Source: Strigamia acuminata (taxonomy: Eukaryota; Arthropoda; Chilopoda; Geophilomorpha; Linotaeniidae). Taken from it: 64,000 nucleotides of DNA. Positions 1 to 9,812 of the stretch are shown here, piece by piece. Location: contig OX442314.1 of NCBI GenBank assembly GCA_949358305.1, forward strand, positions 16,547,060 to 16,611,059. Reading direction: 5' to 3'. The position numbers and the translations under genes are program-made. The notes under the pieces were generated by a model that worked only from the letters and a program-made list of their open reading frames with translations, was not told the DNA's origin and made no database searches. Positions within the stretch are counted from its first letter, which is position 1. Each line of letters starts with the position of its first letter.

Positions 1-1191
1 GTTGACCCGTTTTTTTCCCCTCTAAGTGTAAATAAGTTACAAAACACGTTCGTTCAAGCTCGTGTCTGTCTCGTTAAAGGGTGATCAAGAACCATAAGGC
101 TTGAATGTACTCCAGCAATAACGATTACCAGTTTCCAACTTGTTGCTTTCTAATTTATTAATACTATTTTTCTTCCAAGTTCATCAATCTTCTGTAAAAT
201 CAAATTGACGTCGCTAAGTATATATTGGATTTGGGTGATTGGCTTGTACGCGTCAGAGTAATTAAATAGGTAATTTAATTATTTAAAGTTTAAACCATCA
301 ATCATTCAAAGCTACGTTGATAAAATCAATTTAGTGACAATTGCAATATCGCATTTCCTGTTGACATTTAGGACCATTAATGAAATGAAATCTTGGGTTT
401 GTTTTTTTGGGTTATTGGGGAAATTATTCATCATTGATTAATACTTAACTATGTGAAATGTCAACACAGGCTTAAAAAAAATCAATTTAATGGTGTGTAT
501 ATTCAAATTAAAGGTCATTTTGGAATCCCAGAATTCTAATTTATTGTAAAAAGATGTGAAAACTGAATATTGGACATGGAATGGTCGAAATCTGGTTTTA
601 ATAACCACAATATACGTTAATATTTAGCACGAAATACTTCCTGACGAATTAAAGTCTTTTATTTATGAATTTAATATTTGATAAGGATTTACAAAATTTA
701 ATGATTAATTAAAACGAGTAAAATAACACTGTAAAGCCGACAATCGATTTTATTTAGATTTAGATTTTAATTCTTAGCCGTGGTACAGCTTTTGAAACCG
801 CAGTGCAATTTTCCTAATTAAACTCCAGTAATCACTGTCATTGGCTCTCTAAGAGTTCTTTTCCAGACAACAAAGTACTCTGCATTGTTTCATTCGATAC
901 AGACGATAAGAACTCATAAAGTTTATTATGCAATGCAATATGGGTTATTTAATACCAAAATATGTTGGTTTTTTTATTTTTTTTTTGGGAATAATTCAAT
1001 ATTTTGTATTTAAATTTTTAAATTGTTGTCGAGTCAAATTACAAAATATGCAAAAATTTATATTTTCAAAAAATTCGCATTCAAACTGGAACGTATTAAC
1101 CTTGTTTTACCTGTTTGCTATTCTAGACTCACGGATCAATATCGCATAAGTAAAGCACAAGTGATTTCACCCGAATACAATGTAGACTTAC
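1..1191. other. Left-edge non-coding stretch
   Basis: This is AT-rich sequence with no reading frame I can support as coding. It lies downstream, on the minus strand, of the signal-peptide exon at 1192-1318, so it is probably an intron of that gene. One weak minus-strand acceptor near 797 would add only about nine codons before a stop, and I do not trust it. Confidence 0.5.
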
Positions 1192-1318
1192 CTTGTCTCT
1201 TTTTTAGTGCTATCCTATTCTGCAGTAACCTACTTATGTCCAGTGCATTTGTTGGTACTGCGAAATCGTAGAAGAGTGTCAAGTATATGAAGACTAGGAC
1301 GACTTGCTGAGCGACCAT
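1192..1318 (-). CDS. First coding exon of a putative secreted peptide precursor (partial)
   Basis: I do not recognise this gene. The exon reads from an ATG at 1318 for 42 codons plus one base and ends in a strong donor, AAG|GTAAGT, at 1192/1191. The peptide begins MVAQQVVLVFIYLTLFY, a typical signal peptide with a hydrophobic core. Cleavage is plausible after the stretch that ends TNA (residues 23-25). The next residues are LDISRLLQNRIALKKRQ, with KKR at 39-41 as a possible prohormone-convertase site. Signal peptide, short linker and dibasic site are the usual start of a neuropeptide or small secreted precursor; that identity is inference. A further in-frame ATG lies at 1366 but would put 16 polar residues before the hydrophobic core, so I prefer 1318. 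Later exons were not found and may lie left of the window. Confidence 0.5.
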
Positions 1319-1366
1319 AGTGTGCAGCAAAGCCCGTTTTCCGCTGCTGTGAGTCTCCTTGCCCAT

Positions 1367-2718
1367 CAGACAAAACGATTGAATGTTACCTGTGTTGGAT
1401 ATCTATGTTTCGCCCACGCTGTTTCTAACCAATGGGGGTTCGCCTACGCAATGTTAGCAACCAATGACAAAGCTGAACATAGGAGGGAACTGTTTAAGTT
1501 ATTAAATTTCAGGGTGTAAGGGGAAAGGGTTATGTGTTGCAATCTCGATCGATTGATAAAACATTAATGTTTGATGACTTTTTGTGTTGAAACTTTTTAT
1601 TCGGAATTTTTATCGTGTTTGTTCTATAGATATTTGGCTCTTAATGTTTTTTTAAATACGATTTAAAAAATAAATAAATAACTAAGTAACTAAATAAATA
1701 AATAAATAAATAAATAAAATAAATAGTAAACAAAAAAGAGACAAGAATTGAATACTGTCAGATATTGTGAGATATTTGTAGACTGGGTGTGTAAAAATGT
1801 CAATTTATTTTAAAATTAATTTACTGACGAATGAACGCCTTCACACGCGCTATCACACATGCAGGACTGGCATCACAGTTACTAAGCTTGAAAAAGCAGT
1901 ATAAAATAAAAATATGTAAATGTGCCGTAATACCCAAAATGTTTCTTCATACATTTTGTATTACGTGTATAAAGGTATGGGATGGAAGAAAGAAAAGTGG
2001 AATTATTAATATGGTGTCTAGAAGGTCAAATATTACTGTCTTTAATTTTTTATATGACTAAGATGATGTATGTTTTCAGGATTCACGTCACTTTCGTTTC
2101 AAGTACACGTTTTGAGTTTTTTTTTAGTAATTAATTTTTCTTAAAAGTAATTATATTAAAATGATATTCAAAATAACAAATGAGGACGGGAAAACGACAG
2201 AATCGATTAGACAATAGATTGTCTTATCTCAAAGGAGATCTTTTTTCTATAATCTTCAGTAATGGAAAAATAAGAAAAAAAATCTATAGTGTGAAGTGAA
2301 TTGAATTGAGTCAAGATAACATCTATTGATAATATTTGTCACAGAGATTAAATATTAAACAGTAAAACAATTTGGTAGGCTTTTAATAAGAAAAAAATAC
2401 GCGACACTTTAATTTTGATTTTATTTTTCACCAAAAAGAATAACTTTATTTTTTTATTTTTAAACTTGATAAGCTTTTAATTGACTACCGTCAATGTATC
2501 ACATTTTAAATGAAAGGATTAAGAAATAATTTCATACATTTCATACAAATTGTTTGAGTTTTGTTAACATCAAATATTTAGACAATTTTCTGCCGTTTTT
2601 AAAACACTAAACTTATTTTTATTTATTTATTTATTTATTAAGTTTAAATTTAACTTTAAGAGTTTGTAATTCTTAGTTTAACTACTAGATGTCGCTAAAC
2701 ATCAATTCAACTCACTAC
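1367..2718. other. Intergenic region between the peptide exon and MRTO4
   Basis: No coding sequence is visible. The first part should hold the promoter of the minus-strand peptide gene; two CCAAT pentamers lie at 1429-1433 and 1461-1465. An (AAAT)n microsatellite lies at 1669-1726. The rest is AT-rich with T-runs and a short ATTT repeat near 2620-2640. Confidence 0.5.
1669..1726. repeat. (AAAT)n microsatellite
   Basis: An imperfect tetranucleotide array of AAAT units, interrupted once near 1681-1690. Confidence 0.9.
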
Positions 2719-2807
2719 TATCGATCTTGCACTTAAAACTTACCACCAGGTGTCAGCGCATGCTTCGACGAAGCCACGCGGTAATCGAATTTCTAAACTC
2801 GCACGTG
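2719..2807 (+). promoter_or_regulatory. Candidate MRTO4 promoter: DRE-like site and CACGTG E-box
   Basis: A perfect CACGTG E-box lies at 2802-2807, 20 bp before the MRTO4 start codon. A DRE-like TATCGATC lies at 2719-2726. CACGTG is the classical Myc/Max site and ribosome-biogenesis genes are frequent Myc targets in animals, so the position is sensible. DREF elements (TATCGATA) are an insect promoter motif, and this copy differs in its last base. Function is inferred from motif and position only. Confidence 0.4.
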
Positions 2808-2827
2808 TAGACCCATAGACCACTAAA

Positions 2828-3858
2828 ATGCCGAAATCTAAAAGGGATAAGAAAGGTAAATTATAAATACAAACGTAACTACTATAATTAAAAATCGCGA
2901 TCTCCTTTGTTTATAGTTTCTTTGACACAAGTCAAGAGAAAGCCTCTAGAAACGAAACAGCAGTTAGTTCAAGATGTAAGTAACTACCTATGAAAAATGC
3001 AAAAATCAATTTACTGAAATATTATCAAAATTGTAGATTCGATCGTGTGCGGAGCAGTACGCACGGTTGTTTGTAATTTCAACTGAAAATGTTCGGAATA
3101 ACAAATTAAAAGATGTTCGGCTAGAATGGAAACACAGTCGGTTTTTCTTCGGTAAAAACAAAGTGATGGCTTTGGCTTTAGGGAAATCAGATTCAGACGA
3201 ATGTCAAAACGAAATTCACCAAATTTCTAAACATCTCGTGAATCAAAGAGGGTTGTTATTCACTAACAAGACGAGAGATGAGGTTTTGAAGTACGGATAA
3301 GCAAATTTTGTAGATAAAAGATTTGTAGCTTATTAAAATTGAATATTACAGGTGGTTTGCCGAGTTCAAGGAACCAGATTATGCCAGATCAGGAAATAAA
3401 GCACTGGAAACCATCGTATTAGATAAAGGACCATTACCAACACTCAGTTTTTCGTTGGAACCACAATTACGGCAATTAGGTCTTCCAACGAGCTTACAAA
3501 AGGGTATTGTATAATTTGTAATAATAATTAATACCATGATTGATAATTAATAACAAAATAATCTTGGTAAATAGGTGTAATCACATTAACTAAAGATTAT
3601 CAGCTTTGTAAAAAAGACGAGGAATTGACTCCTGAACAAGCGAGACTTTTGGTAAGTTTTATATTGTAGAAAATTATTTTAAATTAATTTATACCATTTT
3701 TTATAATTTCATAGAAACTGTTAAGTAAAAAGATGTCCGATTTTAAAGTCAACGTAATTTGTATGTGGTCGAACGATGGTTCTTTCGAATCATTTAAAAT
3801 TCAGGATGTAGACGAAGAAAATGAAAATAATATGGAACAATCTGATGACGATTCGTAA
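2828..3858 (+). CDS. MRTO4: mRNA turnover protein 4 homologue (ribosome assembly factor)
   Basis: A nucleolar relative of ribosomal stalk protein P0. It binds the P0 site on 28S rRNA in pre-60S particles and is later exchanged for P0. Six exons join in frame: 2828-2855, 2917-2975, 3037-3290, 3352-3503, 3575-3651 and 3715-3858, giving 237 aa (human 239). The start MPKSKRDKK is the conserved basic N-terminus. Exon 3 encodes the core L10/P0-type fold, with YARLFVISTENVRNNKLK and the family signature HSRFFFGKNKVMALALG. The C-terminal end is acidic (DEENENN...DDDS), as in the family, and lacks the P-protein stalk-binding tail of P0. All introns are short (about 60-70 bp) and GT-AG. It is convergent with RNGTT, with 308 bp between the stop codons. 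The identification is secure. Confidence 0.96.
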
Positions 3859-4166
3859 GAAAATGTTTAAACACGCCGTAAACATCCAACCTTAAAGTTA
3901 ATTTCATTTTTTTTTTAGTATCTAAAAATATTAAATCAATTCAGACGTTTAATTTTATATAAAAGAAATAATTGTCAATTTTATTATGATTTATTTTACA
4001 TAATTAAAATAAACTGCACCACTCTCATATGAATGTAAGAAATAATAAGTTATACAATTTACGGAGCAATGTACTGACTAAAATTTTCCAACGAATTTTA
4101 ATGACCCAATTGCTGTTATAGTAGTAAATTGTTACTAAAATGAATGAAATGAAACATTGAAAGTAG
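3859..4166. terminator. Interlocked 3' ends of MRTO4 and RNGTT with opposing poly(A) signals
   Basis: This stretch separates the two convergent stop codons. A plus-strand AATAAA at 4008-4013 suits MRTO4. A minus-strand AATAAA, seen as TTTATT at 3990-3995, suits RNGTT. Because the RNGTT signal lies left of the MRTO4 signal, the two 3' UTRs should overlap as sense and antisense by some tens of bases. Cleavage sites cannot be seen directly. Confidence 0.6.
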
Positions 4167-6459
4167 TTAGATTTTAGGCCGCTTGGAATTGGAAGGATAA
4201 TTGTCTTCTGATGGGGATCTTTTTCCGGGTTGCCACCGATAATGATCAATGTAATCCAGCAGCCGCTCCTTTGTTACCGGAGTTCGGATGCTATTGCAGA
4301 CACCTGCAAAGACACAAACGCATTATATAACAGTCTAAATACGACCCACTTCTTGCCCTTACTCATGGCCGTTTTGTAACTATTTGGAAATGACTTGTCG
4401 GTTCTTTCACGCATGAACTTCCATTCATTATTCTCGACTTTACATTCGATTATCTTCTTGTCTAAACTTTTCAACTCCTTCGTCAATTTGATTTCGGCAA
4501 ATGGTGTGTTACAATTCCCGACGTATAATAGACCCTTCATTTCCGGTAGCATTCCAGTTCTTTCTTCTTTCCTGAGAACTAATTTGAAATCCACAGAGTT
4601 CATGCTTGGCGGCTTCCATTTTAAAACTTCCATGTTGGGGCCTCCAGTATACGGCATGTGCGTAGGTTGATAGACGAGGCCGTCGACTTCGTGGCCTAAT
4701 TTTTTTGTAAATTTTTCGCTTAACAAATTTCGAGTGAGTGTGACGTCCCAAAATTCTTTAATTCGAACATTGAACGACTCTGAATTTTTATCTATAACTC
4801 CATTTTGTTTGGCGAGTTGTCGAGGTTCCACTAACTCCTTTTTAATGCACAGCATTCTACGGTCAAAATCTGTTTTTCCGACTTCCTGACTCTAGAAGAA
4901 ATAGAAGATTAATTTAAAAAAAAAATAATTTTTATCGAATTCAAATTTCAATTGCTTACCTCAAACTTGATAATATCATAAACCAGATAATTAGCTATCC
5001 CTTTATCGTCAACTCGGTCGATGACCATCTCACCGTCGACCAAAGTTCCAAATATGTGTTCTTCGGGACACTTTCTTCTTGGAAACCGAAGGTTAGAAGC
5101 TTGAAAGACACAATTATCACGATCCAGAAAATACACTTCGTTTTCGCCATCGATTAGCATCATATATCTGAATTTTAAAAATATAAATTTTAAAACAAAT
5201 AATAAAACCAACTGTAAAACTGTTTACCTCGTTCCATCCGCCTTCCAACTGACTTTGAACGGTTTCCGTTGCAATAATCCAAGATTATCAATGTCCATCG
5301 ACACGGGTTGGAGGCCTGGAAACCCTGTGCTTTTCCATTCACACATGTCCTGACACTTCCTCTGTATTTGAAGTAGTTTTGGTTGAGTGGTGATTGGCGA
5401 TATCCCCGCCACACCTTCCATAAACGTTGGATTCTTTTTATTAAATTCCTTTCCCCTTCGTCTTCCTTTATCTTCACTTTCAACGTCATTGTTTGAAACC
5501 GCGTGGCCATCATCGTCAACCGAGTCGTCAAATTCTAAACACACCAAAAATGTCTATCGAATAATCAATTGAATTTGGGGCAAAACATTACCGTTGCACC
5601 AATCTGGAAGAGGCGGTAATGATGGAACATCACTCGGATCACCGTAACGAGTGAACAATTCGCGTAAATAGTCTTCCTTGTATATCCCTGGTGGCCTAGC
5701 TTGAGCAAATTCGCTAACGGCTGCGTCTACACTGTAATCCTATCACTATTAGTCATAAATATTTACAAAATAATTCATTATCCGTACCTCCACGACTGGT
5801 TTTCTACCAAGTAAGCAACGATCAAGAATCCCGTTCTATTAAATCCATGGGTACAATGAATTCCTATTAACTCCAAAGGTCGTTTTGATATAAAGCTACT
5901 ACAAATATTTACAAATTGGCGTGTTTGATCTATACTAGGACATTCGTTATGCCTAAACAGTCATCAAAGGTGTTACAAACTAATTTCATTAATAACAATA
6001 ATCTTGTTTACCCTCGACATTGTAATTTTAAATACGAAATGCCTTGAGATTCGATTTCATTTCTATCGTAAAATCGATTTGTGTTTGTTAAATCAATCCA
6101 CAGACCTAATTTTGCCTAATCATAACGAAAACAAAATATACATTAGCATTAAAAATACACAGAATAGATAGATTGCGTATACAAACCTTATAACTGTGCA
6201 TTAATGAAACCATCATTGTCGGTCTAAATAAACATGCAGCAGGGATTTGGTCATCATATTCTGAATTCAAAGGTGTCTTAAACGGTAAAAACTTTTCTAA
6301 AAAACAAAAAAAGCAACAAACAAAACCGATTATTAGCAATTTGTACACAATCTACTCCCATTCTGCATATAATTTACCTCCTACTAAACGTAGGGCTTTC
6401 CTTGGACAGTGCAACCACCTCGGTGGAATTTTAGTATTTTTTCCATCATTTTTAGACAT
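4167..6459 (-). CDS. RNGTT: Bifunctional mRNA capping enzyme (RNA 5'-triphosphatase and guanylyltransferase)
   Basis: Adds the GMP cap to nascent Pol II transcripts in the nucleus: it removes the 5' gamma-phosphate, then transfers GMP. Nine exons in 5'-3' order: 6378-6459, 6187-6296, 6012-6115, 5788-5952, 5592-5731, 5228-5534, 4960-5167, 4363-4891, 4167-4303; 593 aa (human 597). The start [20 protein letters not shown] matches the family. The triphosphatase domain carries the phosphatase loop [10 protein letters not shown] at 131-140 with catalytic Cys132. A charged linker follows at about 200-230. The guanylyltransferase domain has motif I KADG with nucleophile Lys298, motif III DGE at 347-349, motif [10 protein letters not shown] at 442-449, motif V around LKWKPP at 462-467 and RTDKSFPN at 535-542. 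The C-terminus is basic and ends SKRPKI. All introns are GT-AG. It is divergent from SEPSECS and convergent with MRTO4. Confidence 0.97.
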
Positions 6460-7291
6460 TTTAGAGCTCGCATACAATTAATCTATCGGGAAAGAATAAC
6501 TGATAGAAGAAAACAACTAGCACTGATAATGAAAAACGCAAAAATATTGATTTCCACACAAGATAAGTTGTGGACAAACGTCAACATTTGAAGGACAGCA
6601 TCTCGGTAAAGATGATGTTAAACCGACGCAGTTGAGAATCAGATATGTTTTATTTTCATATTAACTTACTGAAGACTTCTACGATTCTCTCTGTTTATTT
6701 CTCTTATCTATCAAACATCAACCATAGCAGTGTGCTGCATAAAGTAGAAATATTGGTTACTTTGCCATCTACACAGGTACAATTTAGTCAAATAATAATT
6801 TGCTTACCGATAGCTAGGCTCGGCTAGCACCAGTAATACACCAGACATAAATAAGCGCTGACGATAAGCAATCAATGGTAGCTCTAAAAGCCTGGATAAA
6901 AGTTAAGGTAAATGGACAACTATGTGGCTAGTTAGACACGTTATTAAGTGATTCAGTTAACAATACTACTAATTTATTGGATAAGTTATCTTCAACATTT
7001 TATTTATTTTATATTACGCAGGTTTTTCTTTTCTCTCCGTGTATAACTCTTGCTTATCGATTATCTAAGTCTGAGGATTTAATAACAAGGAGTTTTCAAT
7101 TCTTACCAACAGAGGTCGTAAGACAGAATTGTGTTTCCGCTTCCGTTATTCATGTTTTCAAATTTGTGTCCCATGTGCCCTCACTTACCGGTCTTCACGT
7201 GGAAGTTATAAGCGTAAATTCTCTATATATTAATTATCGTTCTGTATTAATGTTATTTTCAATTTGAATATTTGGTTATTGCAGATCTGAA
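6460..7291. promoter_or_regulatory. Shared head-to-head promoter region of RNGTT and SEPSECS
   Basis: About 830 bp separate the two start codons, so both promoters must lie here. No TATA box stands out. A consensus-like acceptor (TTATTGCAG, ending at 7284) lies 7 nt before the SEPSECS ATG, and a possible donor AAG|GTAAAT lies at 6907/6908. SEPSECS may therefore have a 5' non-coding exon ending near 6907. The short frames in this stretch do not look coding. Confidence 0.45.
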
Positions 7292-9812
7292 ATGGATAGC
7301 GAATGTTTCAAGAAACTCGCAAAAATATTACCCGCTTCCTACGTCCAGCAAGCAGAAAATGCACACAGGACTCGACAAAAGCAATTTCGGATTCTGTTAG
7401 AGCAAGTATGGGAAAATTGAGACATCTCTCGTCATTTGTTAATTTAATTAGCGTTTAATTATGTTAGAAAAAGCTTCCCGACTACGGCTGGGACGATGGT
7501 GTTATCGAACTATTTATCCACGAATTGGCGTTACTGGACAGCAATAATTTTGAAGGAAATATTGGTGTTGGAGAAAGAGAAGCTAGAATCTATTCGAATT
7601 TAGTTGCAGCTCGTCATTACAGGTATACATTAATTTAGATAATCAAAAATTAATTTTGGAGTAAATTATCCTAATAATACCTCAAAACTCACTCAAAACA
7701 TCCTAAAAACTTCCAAAACACACTCACAGAATCGTAAAAATTCAAAAACTTTAAAAACATCTAAAAATAATTACGTAAAGCATCTTAAACATCCTAAATT
7801 ATTTTTATTTCAGGCTAGGACACGGTATTGGACGATCTGGTGATTTAGTTGAGTCGCAACCAAAAGCAACAGGATCAAGCACATTAAATGTTCTTACAAA
7901 TTCACTCGTTCGAGATGCTATTAAAATAGCTGGTAAGAAATGACTAATTTTTTTATAACAATATACGGTATACCATTAATTTATTCATTTGTACAGGAAT
8001 TACAAACACTGAAGCGTGTTTTGTTGCACCTGTTGCTACAGGAATGGCTCTAACGTTATGCATGTTGTATTTACGATCTCAAAGACCACAAGCAAGATAT
8101 GTCATTTGGCCGCGAATCGATCAAAAGTCTTGTTTTAAATCCATTATAACCGCTGGTATTTATTTCAAATACATAAATAATTCAATTAATTGATTAATTA
8201 ATTCTTTTGTTAGGTTTTACGCCAATTATTATTGAAAATGTATTGGATGGTGACGAACTCCGTACAAACATTGTCGAATTATCGAGTAGAATTGAAGAAC
8301 TTAAAAACGAGAATATTTTATGCGTGTTAACGACAACTAGTTGTTTTGCACCTCGAGCTCCGGACAAGTATGCTTTAAATCGTCATGCTGTAGAGCGTTT
8401 TTATAAAAATTGTAAACTATTTTTTTTTGTATACAGAATAGAAGAAGTTGCAATTTTATGCAAAACAAACAACATTCCACACATAGTTAATAATGCATAC
8501 GGCTTGCAGTCGACTAAATGCACTCATTTAATACAACAAGTACCATTTATCACATATTTTTCTTTTATTTTCACCGTATTAAAAGAATCGTTGATGTAGG
8601 CATCTCGAGTTGGAAGAGTAGATGCGTTCGTTCAAAGTACGGATAAAAATTTCATGGTTCCTGTAGGTGGCGCAATCGTTGCAGGATTCGATAAAAAGAT
8701 AATTGCTGACATAAGTAGAATGTATCCAGGTAAGAAGCCGAGATTTCCCAGAAGACAATTTGGAATTTTTATGTTTGTTTATTATATTTTAGGTCGTGCT
8801 TCAGCCTCACCATCTTTAGACTTATTTATCACATTATTATCACTCGGCTCCGAAGGGTATCGAAAGGTTCTTGACGAGCGGAAACAGGTTTTCAACTATT
8901 TAAGGGACCAATTACGTAAATGTTGCGAAGCGAATGGGGAGAAGTTACTTCGCACGCCGACTAACACCATATCCCAAGGTAAATTATTAGTACTAAGGTT
9001 GTCAGCATTGGTGAGGTCATTGCGAACTTTATGGCTCCTTGAGGTAGTCATTTAACTGCTCGCTGCAGATGGAAAAAGTCTAACGGATCTCTGCAGTAAA
9101 AAAAATCATGAAACTTGATGATAGCCGCAAGTTCTACAAACTTTGTTTCAAAGTGAGAGAAGCTGAATCGTTGCATATTAAAAGAGAAAACGAAAAAATA
9201 AAAAAATAATACGCTATATTTATTTTTATTTTTAGCAATGACACTCAACACTTTGCCACAAAATGACAACGATTCAGTTACAAAATTAGGTTCGATGTTG
9301 TACACGCGGTGTATATCCGGAACACGGTAGGATGATTTTTTTGATTTAACCCTAGTTTAGTGGTTTAGTTCAGGACTTCTTAAACTGTTGTTTTAAAATA
9401 AGTAATATTTACAAGTGGAAAAAGTTTAAGATGCTCTGGTTTAGTTGCAAAAGGTCGGTTTGCTTTGCTTGATGTTTTATTTATTAATGATTGGTGGCGG
9501 GATTGATAATTAGTTTGATTTGTTTGATGATTTAATGAGAGGGTTGTAGGTGGTGGGTGTTGCATGCTGCCGTGCGGGCGCGATTGATTCGCAGAGAGCC
9601 GTGACTAAAATTTACCGTTTTATAGAGTGGTTGCACCTGGATTGAAGAAAGAAATTAGTGGTACCTCATTTGATCATTATGGATCTCATTCCAAAGACAG
9701 TATGCCACCGTATTTAACTGCAGCTGCTGCTATCGGTATGACTTGCAGTGAGGTAGATATTTTTATTAAAAAGTTGAACAATGTTTTTTCGGAACTGAAG
9801 AGAATTAAGTAG
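7292..9812 (+). CDS. SEPSECS: O-phosphoseryl-tRNA(Sec) selenium transferase (Sep-tRNA:Sec-tRNA synthase)
   Basis: A PLP enzyme that converts O-phosphoseryl-tRNA(Sec) to selenocysteinyl-tRNA(Sec) using selenophosphate, the last step of selenocysteine synthesis. Ten exons: 7292-7405, 7468-7622, 7814-7932, 7997-8155, 8214-8367, 8437-8539, 8600-8729, 8793-8978, 9236-9326, 9626-9812; 465 aa. The start MDSECF aligns with the human start. Strong family blocks are [57 protein letters not shown] and [12 protein letters not shown]. Lys284 of the last block is the PLP-binding lysine and has the same number as in human. The protein ends at [13 protein letters not shown] and lacks most of the variable C-terminal tail of the 501-aa human enzyme, which is outside the catalytic core. 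The plus-strand AATAAA at 9895-9900 suits its poly(A) site. Confidence 0.97.
7675..7799. repeat. Degenerate A-rich repeat in SEPSECS intron 2
   Basis: Loose repetition of short units such as CATCCTAAAAAC and CTTCCAAAACAC within the intron at 7623-7813. The units vary in length, so this is cryptic simplicity rather than a clean tandem array. Confidence 0.5.

Noticed and set aside
763-797. Possible second exon of the secreted peptide gene
   Set aside because: The acceptor is weak and would add only about nine codons before a stop; not enough to support.
4395-4670. Plus-strand open frame opposite RNGTT exon 8
   Set aside because: Antisense shadow of a well-supported coding exon.
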